Positions 6,551-12,453 of a stretch of DNA of 12,453 bases are shown here, one piece after another. The stretch covers positions 1-12,453 of the forward strand of contig PWOD01000009.1 in the NCBI GenBank assembly GCA_003557545.1, written 5' to 3'. Origin of the DNA: a bacterium. Its GTDB lineage: Bacteria > T1Sed10-126. The notes under the pieces were generated by a model. It was not told the DNA's origin. It saw only the letters and a list, made by a program, of their open reading frames with translations, and ran no database searches. Each line of letters starts with the position of its first letter. Within the stretch, counting starts at the first letter, position 1. The translations under genes were made by a program, and so were the position numbers.

Positions 6551-9500
6551 TTAGCGGGCGATGGAGATTCGTCCGGTTTCCAGGGCGCCGGAGTCAAGCT
6601 CACGAACGCGGTAGAGATAATGACCGCTGCTGATCTCGGCACCGGAGTTATTGCGCAGATCCCAGCGGTAGGGGTCCTGGCTGGTTCTGATGCTGTATAC
6701 GAGCTGTCCGGTCAGCGTGTAGATCTCCAGCTCAAAGGGACCTTTTTCATAGCTATTGAACTCAAAGTGCAGCCGGTCCTCCCCGGTGGCGGGGTTACCA
6801 TCGTTAGGTCTAAACGGGTTAGGTCCGACCAGCAGATATTCCAGTCCGGCGGTTCCTTCGCCGAAATAGGCGATGACAGTCATATCATCGTTGACCTGCA
6901 GCTGCAGGGTGGAGGGCTCACCGTTGAGAGTTTCAGCCCAGTGGCTGAAATGTGAGGGTCCAATCGGGCGGGCCGTCAGCTCAACCGTCTCCCCCTGAAT
7001 AACTTCCACCGGACTGGCGAGGCTGTCACCATTAACCAGCAGTTTACCCCGGCCCGGTCCGCCTGTTTCCAGGGTTAGATAATGGGTCTGGTGCCGCTCG
7101 AATTTAGCGGTTATCCATTTATTTGAATCAACAAACAGTTCGTTGTCGGGCTGCTCTCCGGTCAGGTCACCCTCCCAGCCGGCGAAATACCAGAACTCCT
7201 CGGGGAGGGCCTCCAGGCTCAGCGTCTCTCCGGCCACCACCGGCCGCTGCAGTGTATATTCGCTTCCGTCAACATTGACCTTGCCCAGCCCCTGGAGATT
7301 GATCGTCAGATGATAGATGGTGCGAGCAAAGCGGACTGTGAGCTGTTTATCTTCATCAATATAGAGATTATCCCGGTAAAGATCACTGCTCAGATCACCC
7401 TGCCATTCGACAAATCTGTGGTATGTATCAGCCACCGCCTCCAGGTAGGCATTCTGTCCGGCATTAACCGCCATTGGTCCGGTATATTTTTCGCCGTTAA
7501 CAAAGATCGATCCGGGTCCGTCAAACTCTATAGTGAGGGTTTTTTGAGCCCGGCTGAACAGAGCTGAGACGACGGTGTCTGTATCGATCTGTAAAATCTG
7601 TGGGTTGGCTGCACCGGTAAGTCCGCTATCCCAGCGGTTGAAGGTAATATAGTCTGCCGCCACCGCGGTCAGCTCGACAGTATCACCCAGTTCGACGGCC
7701 AGCGGTTTGCTGTAGGTCTCTCCGTTGACTAATACCGCGCCGTCGACGTCGTTTATCAGGATCTCCAGCAGTCGCGTATCTCGGTGAAAGTTAGCGGTCA
7801 CCTCACGGCTGGAGTCGATGAATAACTCGGCCGTTTCACCGTTTCCGGTGAGGCCGTTTGACCAGCCGGCAAAATGATAATCACTGGCAGCAATAGCCTG
7901 CAGGGTTACCGGTTTACCGCCCGGCAGGATCAGTGGTTCGCTGTAGGTGTCGGAGTCGACAAGCACAGTCCCCTGTCCGGTCTGGTTGATGGTCAGCAGG
8001 TGAGTGTCCCGTCGGAACTCGACGGTTACCGATCGGTTGGACTCGATAAATAGCTGACTTGTGGAGCTGCTGCCGGTCAGATCACCCGACCAGCCGTAAA
8101 AATGATAGTACTGTTCGGGCAGTGCTTCGATCGTCACAGTATCCTCCGGTTTAACACCGACGGTGGCGGGAAACTCAGAGTAGACCTCGCCGTCAACCAG
8201 CACAATTCCCTGACCGAGCCGCTCAACAGTCAGATGATCGGCGATCAGCCAGACCGGAGAATCGCTGCCGGAGAGGTAGGGATAACCATCGTTTTTGTCG
8301 ACAGCGGTTCCCGAGATCTGCCAGCCGGCATCGCGGAAGGTATTGATATTCTGCATCTCTGAGGAGCGTTTACCGGTGCCCCCGGCGCTGGCAGTCTGTT
8401 CGGAGCTGTCCACATCCCAGAAGCTGGCGGTTACATTGTTGCTTGTGGTGCTGGATCCGACCAGCCCGCCCCCCCGTGAGCTGTCAGTGACTCGGGCGGT
8501 GGAATAGGCCAGGCTGATAGTCCCTTCCTCGATATATCCGGCCACCCCGGCCACATCGGTGCGACCACTTATTAATCCACGCATAACATAGGAGTTTTCA
8601 ATAGCCCCATCGGCCCGGCCGGCCAGACCGCCAACAAAACTACCACCGTTAATAGTAGCGTTGGTCAGCCCCACACGAGAGATCCGGCTGCCATTGGATA
8701 GATAGCCAAACAGCCCCAGATAATCCTCCCCGGGCCGGTCAACAGTCAGCCCGTCGATCCGCTTCCCGCCGCCGTCAAACTCTCCTTCAAAGGGAGAGTC
8801 GGGGTCACCTATGGGCTGCCATCCGGCCCCCTGGTTAGCGGCGCTGGAGGCCACTTCTTGATAGCCTTCAGTCTGGCTATCAAGCCGGTTTTCCAGCCGG
8901 TAATAAGCGGTTGGATCATCCCTTAGATTGGCCAGCTGCAGCCAGGTGGCCACCCGGTAGGGATCACCTTCACTACCATCACCCCTGGCGAACTGATCGG
9001 CGGTGAAATGGACGGTAAAACTTTTATCTCCGTCGATATAAAGCTGCTGGAGGGGGGTATCACCGGTCAGCTCTCCGGTATATTCAGTAAACTGCCAGTA
9101 AAGTCCGGCCCGCGGTTCAACCGTGATTGTTTCTCCGGGAGCGATACCGATCGGTTCAGTATATGTTTCGCCATTAATCAGCACCTGTCCGTTACCCTCA
9201 ATATCGATATGTATCAGCACGCTTTTCCGCCAGACCGGGGTCTCACCGGCAAGATAAGGATAACCATCATTTTGATAGTCAGCCGTGCCGCCGATCTGCC
9301 AGTCGGCGTCCAGGAAGGTTGTAATATTACGCATCTGTTCGGTTGTCTTACCGCTGCCCCCGTAGCTGCTATTGATTCCTGACAGCTGTTTGTCCCAGAA
9401 ACTGTCAAATACTTCCCCCCCGTGGATGCCGGTGCCGACCAGGCCACCGATCTCGCTGGATCCGTTGACCTCTCCGGTGGAGTAGGAGCTGAAAATCTTG

Positions 9501-12453
9501 TTCCGGTTATCTCCCACCAGTCCCCCCACCCGGCTGCTGCCGTCAACTGCTCCGCGGGCGAAACAGTCGATGATCTCTCCGTTGAAATTAAATCCGACCA
9601 GTCCCCCCACCCGGTTGACCCCCCGCACATCGCCGGTGGCCGAGCTGGCCCTGATCAGTCCGTCGTTACGTCCGGCCAGGGAACCGACCCGGTCATCTGT
9701 GCTGTCCACCCTAACGGCTGATGTCAGCCGGTGGAGGCTGCCGTAGGTGCCGTCGTTGTAGCCGACAATTCCGCCGCTGTAGCGATCCCGACCCTTGACC
9801 AGTCCCTCCGCCGTAACCTCCCGCAGTTCTCCGGCGTTACGTCCGATAACAGCGCCGGTGATCCAGCCCCCGGTCACATCAAGGCCGGTGAAGTTTAGAT
9901 TATGGAGTTTAAATCCCTGATCTGTATAGCCAAACAGACCGACATGCTCCTCCTCCGGCCGGGCGATATAGAGGTCTGAAATATAATTGTTCTGGCCGGC
10001 CAGGAAACCGCTGAACCGCTCATCGTCATCGCCGATCGGCAGCCAGCCCCGGGAACCATGGGCCGCCGGCCCGGCCAGTGCCTGGTAACCATGGGTGTTT
10101 CTATCAAGATTGTCGATCAGCATGAAACCGGAATCAAGATGGTCACGCATATTGTGTAGATGGCGCCAGGTGGCGATCAGGAAGGGAGATTCCAGACTGC
10201 CATCTCCACCGGCAAACTCATCCTCACCAAATTCAATCTGCAGATGAATATCTGTGTCAACGAAGATTAGCTGCAGCGGCCGGGTTCCCGATAGATCCCC
10301 CTCCCAGCCTTTAATATGCCAGTACAGCCCGGGAACTGCCTCAAGAGTAACTGTCTCCCCGGCCGGAAGCGTAGTTGGTTTTTCGTATGCGGTGTTATTG
10401 ACCAGCACCTCACCCAGACCCTCAATATCAATCCTCAGCAGCTGAGTATCCCGGCCAAAGATTACCTGCAGCTGATAGTCCTGTTCAACAAACAGGGTCT
10501 CGACAGGTGTGCTTCCCTCCAGCCCCCCGGCCCAGCCTTCAAAATGCCAGTAGTCGGCCGGTGAGACCTCCAGCTGGATTGTCTCGCCAGCATAAATCAC
10601 GATCGGCTGGGTGTAGCTGATTCCATCGACCTTCAGCTCACCTTCCCCCTGAATATCGGCCTGCAGTGTATAGGTATCCTGTTCAAAGACTGCCAGCACA
10701 TCCTTGTGGTAGTCAAAAAACAGCTGTTTGGTATGCTCAGTTCCCTGCAGGTCACCCGACCAGTGGGAAAAATGGGAATACTGGTCAGAAACTGCCTGAA
10801 GGGTGAGAGTATCTCCTCCATGAACAGTGATCGGTTCACTGTATTTCACCCCGTCCACCAGCACCTCTCCGGTCCCCTCGGTATCGATTGTCAGGGTGTA
10901 GGTATCCTGGCGGAAGCGGGCCTGGACAGTCTTGTTGGAGTCGATAAACAGCTGTTTAACCGGTTGAGTCCCGGTTAGATCACCAACCCATTTTTCAAAC
11001 GGCCAGAACTCATAGGCGACTGCTTCCAGCTGGAAGGTCTCACCGGCCAGCAGGACCAGTGGTTCGCTGTAGGTATCGTTCTCCACCAGGACATTTCCGG
11101 CTCCGTCGACTATTACCAGCAGGACATGGGTATCTCGCTGGAAATTGGCGGTTATGCTGTTGTCTGATTCGACAAATAATCCGCTCAGCTCATCATCACC
11201 CAGCAGGTCGCCGCTCCAGTGATCAAAATGGTAGAAACGATCCGGCACTGCCTGCAGCTGGGTAGTCTCGCCAGCCAGCACAGTTACCGGCTCGGTGTAG
11301 GTGTCACCGTTTACCAGCACCTGCCCGCCACCGTTAATATCAACGGTAAGGGTATGGGTGTCCTGCTGAAAATGGGCACCAACAGTTTTATCGGTATCGA
11401 TAAACAGCTGCTGTTCGGTCAGCTCACCCGACAGCTCACCACTCCAGTAGTCAAAATGGAAATATTGCGCGGCTTCGGCCAGCAGATTGACCGTCTCTCC
11501 AGCATAAATTACCATCGGTTGGGTATAGCTGATACCATCGACAAAAACCTCACCCCGACCTTCAATATCGACGGTCAGGGTCTGGGTATCCCGGGCGAAA
11601 TGGGCGGTAACTGTTTTATCACTATCAATAAACAGTTGGGCGGCGGTATCACTGCCCTGTAGATCACCGCTCCAGCTGTCCAGGTGCCAGAACCGTTCAG
11701 CCCTGGCCTCCAGTGCGGCGGTTTCTCCTCCGTAAAAGACCAGGGGCTGCTGATAAAGCTGCTGGTCTACATAGACCTCCCCGGCCCCTTCACTGATTAC
11801 TGTGACTGTATGGGTATCCCGCTGGAAATATGCTGTTACCGCTTTATCAGCGTCGATGAACAGCTGCTGTTCAGCCGTCTCCCCGGTCAGATCACCACTC
11901 CACCGGTCAAAATGCCAGAACTGATCAGCCCGGGCCTCAAGACTGATGTAATGGCCGGCGATCACCACCAGCGGTTCGGTATATTTTTCTCCGTCGACAT
12001 AGACCTCACCGGCCCCCTCAATCTCCACCTCTAACAGCTGGGTATCCTCGCCAAAGCTGGCCGTCACAGATTTATCACTATCGATGAACAGCTCCGCCTC
12101 ACTCTGTTCACCACTCAGGTCACCGGACCAGTCGACAAAATGCCAGTATTGATCGGCCACCGCCCTCAGGCTGACTGTTTCGCCGGCCAGCAGAATTAGT
12201 GGTTCAACATAGCTGTCATTTTCCACCAGCACCGACCCCGCTCCGTCGATTTCTACCGTGAGAATATGGGTATCCCGTTGGAAATGGGCTGTGACTGATT
12301 TATCAGCATCGATCAACAGCTGCTGCAGGGGACTGTCACCGCTGAGCTCCCCGGACCAGCTGTGGAAATGGTTGTATTGATCGGGCAGGGCCTCTAAGGT
12401 TACAGTCTCACCCCCGTAGAAGATGCGGGGTTGGCTGTAGAGTTGATCGTTGA
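6551..12453 (-). CDS. Giant GLUG / InlB-B-like repeat surface protein with FlgD-like C-terminal sorting domain (5' end outside window)
   Basis: The frame is open from the right edge to a TAA at 6551-6553, giving 1966 visible residues. The true start lies outside the window: an in-frame TTG at 12316 falls inside a repeat unit, and the frame stays open with recognisable repeat sequence for 45 codons upstream of it. Order of parts (counted from the edge): tandem 76-residue units (1-744), GLUG block (745-1076), one unit (1077-1152), GLUG block (1153-1402), six divergent units (about 1403-1869), and a FlgD-like/type IX-type C-terminal domain (1870-1966). There is one cysteine (about residue 963). 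The tail suggests export and attachment through a type IX-like system; a surface adhesin or spacer role is inferred from the repeat families. It lies upstream of, and in the same orientation as, a gene of the same architecture. The promoter and any signal peptide are not in view. Confidence 0.92.
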   Translation of the reverse strand, partial: NDQLYSQPRIFYGGETVTLEALPDQYNHFHSWSGELSGDSPLQQLLIDADKSVTAHFQRDTHILTVEIDGAGSVLVENDSYVEPLILLAGETVSLRAVADQYWHFVDWSGDLSGEQSEAELFIDSDKSVTASFGEDTQLLEVEIEGAGEVYVDGEKYTEPLVVIAGHYISLEARADQFWHFDRWSGDLTGETAEQQLFIDADKAVTAYFQRDTHTVTVISEGAGEVYVDQQLYQQPLVFYGGETAALEARAERFWHLDSWSGDLQGSDTAAQLFIDSDKTVTAHFARDTQTLTVDIEGRGEVFVDGISYTQPMVIYAGETVNLLAEAAQYFHFDYWSGELSGELTEQQLFIDTDKTVGAHFQQDTHTLTVDINGGGQVLVNGDTYTEPVTVLAGETTQLQAVPDRFYHFDHWSGDLLGDDELSGLFVESDNSITANFQRDTHVLLVIVDGAGNVLVENDTYSEPLVLLAGETFQLEAVAYEFWPFEKWVGDLTGTQPVKQLFIDSNKTVQARFRQDTYTLTIDTEGTGEVLVDGVKYSEPITVHGGDTLTLQAVSDQYSHFSHWSGDLQGTEHTKQLFFDYHKDVLAVFEQDTYTLQADIQGEGELKVDGISYTQPIVIYAGETIQLEVSPADYWHFEGWAGGLEGSTPVETLFVEQDYQLQVIFGRDTQLLRIDIEGLGEVLVNNTAYEKPTTLPAGETVTLEAVPGLYWHIKGWEGDLSGTRPLQLIFVDTDIHLQIEFGEDEFAGGDGSLESPFLIATWRHLHNMRDHLDSGFMLIDNLDRNTHGYQALAGPAAHGSRGWLPIGDDDERFSGFLAGQNNYISDLYIARPEEEHVGLFGYTDQGFKLHNLNFTGLDVTGGWITGAVIGRNAGELREVTAEGLVKGRDRYSGGIVGYNDGTYGSLHRLTSAVRVDSTDDRVGSLAGRNDGLIRASSATGDVRGVNRVGGLVGFNFNGEIIDCFARGAVDGSSRVGGLVGDNRNKIFSSYSTGEVNGSSEIGGLVGTGIHGGEVFDSFWDKQLSGINSSYGGSGKTTEQMRNITTFLDADWQIGGTADYQNDGYPYLAGETPVWRKSVLIHIDIEGNGQVLINGETYTEPIGIAPGETITVEPRAGLYWQFTEYTGELTGDTPLQQLYIDGDKSFTVHFTADQFARGDGSEGDPYRVATWLQLANLRDDPTAYYRLENRLDSQTEGYQEVASSAANQGAGWQPIGDPDSPFEGEFDGGGKRIDGLTVDRPGEDYLGLFGYLSNGSRISRVGLTNATINGGSFVGGLAGRADGAIENSYVMRGLISGRTDVAGVAGYIEEGTISLAYSTARVTDSSRGGGLVGSSTTSNNVTASFWDVDSSEQTASAGGTGKRSSEMQNINTFRDAGWQISGTAVDKNDGYPYLSGSDSPVWLIADHLTVERLGQGIVLVDGEVYSEFPATVGVKPEDTVTIEALPEQYYHFYGWSGDLTGSSSTSQLFIESNRSVTVEFRRDTHLLTINQTGQGTVLVDSDTYSEPLILPGGKPVTLQAIAASDYHFAGWSNGLTGNGETAELFIDSSREVTANFHRDTRLLEILINDVDGAVLVNGETYSKPLAVELGDTVELTAVAADYITFNRWDSGLTGAANPQILQIDTDTVVSALFSRAQKTLTIEFDGPGSIFVNGEKYTGPMAVNAGQNAYLEAVADTYHRFVEWQGDLSSDLYRDNLYIDEDKQLTVRFARTIYHLTINLQGLGKVNVDGSEYTLQRPVVAGETLSLEALPEEFWYFAGWEGDLTGEQPDNELFVDSNKWITAKFERHQTHYLTLETGGPGRGKLLVNGDSLASPVEVIQGETVELTARPIGPSHFSHWAETLNGEPSTLQLQVNDDMTVIAYFGEGTAGLEYLLVGPNPFRPNDGNPATGEDRLHFEFNSYEKGPFELEIYTLTGQLVYSIRTSQDPYRWDLRNNSGAEISSGHYLYRVRELDSGALETGRISIAR
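6554..6844 (-). other. FlgD-like / type IX-style C-terminal sorting domain
   Basis: Residues 1870-1966. It starts L-L-V-G-P-N-P-F-R-P-N-D-G-N-P and continues with F-E-L-E-I-Y-T-L-T-G-Q-L-V, a W-D-L-R-N-N-S-G-A-E-I-S-S-G-H-Y-L-Y-R-V segment and a final G-R-I-S-I-A-R at the stop. The N-P-F-x-P, I-Y-x-L-x-G, W-D-x-x-x-x-x-G and S-G-x-Y-x-Y sequence is typical of the FlgD Ig-like and Por secretion tail domains at the C-terminus of exported proteins in Bacteroidota/FCB relatives and several uncultured phyla. It suggests outer-membrane translocation and surface attachment; whether a type IX system exists in this genome cannot be seen. Confidence 0.8.
6845..8245 (-). repeat. Divergent six-unit InlB-B-like array before the C-terminal domain
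   Basis: Residues about 1403-1869 hold six units of roughly 79, 76, 77, 76, 77 and 81 residues. They keep the D-G-E-x-Y, G-D-T-V-E-L and W-x-G-x-L-T-G landmarks, but the D-T-H junction is lost after the first two, and the core His is at its usual place in only three. The small indels and drift contrast with the exact register of the N-terminal array, so these look like older copies nearest the C-terminal anchor. Confidence 0.8.
8246..8995 (-). other. GLUG block B of the upstream protein
   Basis: Residues 1153-1402. It is the shortest of the four blocks. The head is F-A-R-G-D-G-S...P-Y-R-V-A-T-W, then W-Q-P-I-G-D, F-D-G-G-G-K-R-I and Y-L-G-L-F-G-Y. Motifs near 1273, 1301 and 1328 (the last G-G-G-L-V-G) make up the short solenoid. 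The tail is S-F-W-D-V-D-S-S...G-G-T-G-K-R-S-S-E-M-Q-N-I-N-T-F and D-G-Y-P-Y-L-S-G. The conserved ends around a variable number of coils suggest solenoids that change length by gaining or losing turns. Confidence 0.78.
8996..9223 (-). repeat. Solitary InlB-B-like unit between GLUG blocks (upstream protein)
   Basis: Residues 1077-1152 form one 76-residue unit: I-D-I-E-G-N-G-Q-V-L-I-N-G, Y-T-E-P, P-G-E-T-I-T-V, Y-W-Q-F-T-E-Y-T-G-E-L, L-Y-I-D-G-D-K-S. The usual core His is Gln and the usual Trp is Tyr. Its position matches the solitary unit in the downstream protein. Confidence 0.8.
9224..10219 (-). other. GLUG block A of the upstream protein
   Basis: Residues 745-1076. The head F-A-G-G-D-G-S...P-F-L-I-A-T-W, the W-L-P-I-G-D segment and H-V-G-L-F-G-Y lead into GLUG-type motifs near 865, 893, 922, 948, 975 and 1002. 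The tail is S-F-W-D...G-G-S-G-K-T-T-E-Q-M-R-N-I-T-T-F...D-G-Y-P-Y-L-A-G-E-T-P-V-W. The same head and tail occur in the other blocks, so this is a complete cassette. The protein's only visible cysteine (near 963) is here. It is predicted to be a beta-solenoid; no catalytic residues were recognised. Confidence 0.8.
10220..12453 (-). repeat. Tandem 228 bp / 76-residue InlB-B-like repeat array (upstream gene, N-terminal side)
   Basis: Sixty residues of a unit cut by the edge are followed by nine units of exactly 76 residues (61-744). Most junctions read R-D-T-H, Q-D-T-H or G-x-D-T-Q. Units follow the same pattern as the array in the downstream gene, with Q-[YF]-W-H-F-x-x-W-S-G-D-L as the most conserved core. 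Position 44 is His in nine of the ten units (not in the unit at 441-516). The array ends where the first GLUG block begins, and more copies are expected beyond the window. Confidence 0.9.

Noticed and set aside
17-12034. Many plus-strand open frames of 60-190 codons (for example 17-592, 9008-9382 and 11219-11662).
   Set aside because: They lie opposite the repeat coding frames, and their predicted peptides repeat with the same 228 bp period (recurring Q-H-L and K-Q-L type segments), as expected for antisense shadows. None has a recognisable domain.
12314-12316. In-frame TTG as the start of the upstream giant gene.
   Set aside because: It falls inside a repeat unit (L-L-I-D-A-D-K), and the frame stays open with unit sequence to the right edge.
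1-12453. RTX-type calcium-binding repeats.
   Set aside because: The nonapeptide G-G-x-G-x-D-x-x-x does not recur; the G-G-D-G-S at the block heads occurs only once per block.

Overview
The window holds parts of two very large genes, both on the minus strand and both cut by a window edge. They are separated by a 222-base AT-rich gap (6329-6550). The upstream gene enters from the right edge and ends at 6551; 1966 residues are visible. The downstream gene starts at 6328 with a signal peptide and runs off the left edge without a stop; 2109 residues are visible. Apart from the gap, all of the window is coding, and the many short open frames on the plus strand are antisense shadows of the repeats.

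Both proteins are built from the same two parts. One is a 76-residue (228 bp) beta-type unit resembling the divergent InlB B-repeat (Flg_new-like) family. The other is a block of GLUG motifs (V-G-G-L-[VI]-G), expected to fold as a beta-solenoid, with conserved sequences at its head and tail. The downstream protein reads: signal peptide, GLUG block, one unit, a large GLUG block with 17 motifs, then at least 13 full tandem units and a partial one. The upstream protein reads: at least 9 full tandem units plus a partial one, GLUG block, one unit, GLUG block, six more divergent units, then a C-terminal FlgD-like/type IX-style sorting domain that ends exactly at the stop codon. The cassette GLUG-unit-GLUG-units is therefore shared, so the genes look like tandem paralogues.

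The signal peptide, the sorting tail, the acidic and nearly cysteine-free composition and the tandem repeats all point to exported, cell-surface or matrix proteins such as adhesins or stalk-like spacers. No catalytic domain is visible. A strong Shine-Dalgarno sequence and the FlgD-like tail suggest a bacterium, probably with an outer membrane and a type IX-like export route, as seen in Bacteroidota/FCB relatives and several uncultured phyla. The coding GC content (about half, by eye) and the acidity would fit a saline habitat, but no taxon can be named from this window.

The main points of interest are the indel-free 228 bp register over long arrays, mosaic sharing of segments between non-adjacent units, a His-Phe pair repeated in most units, and long G tracts in the coding strand. 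I found no defence system, mobile element, RNA gene or CRISPR array.
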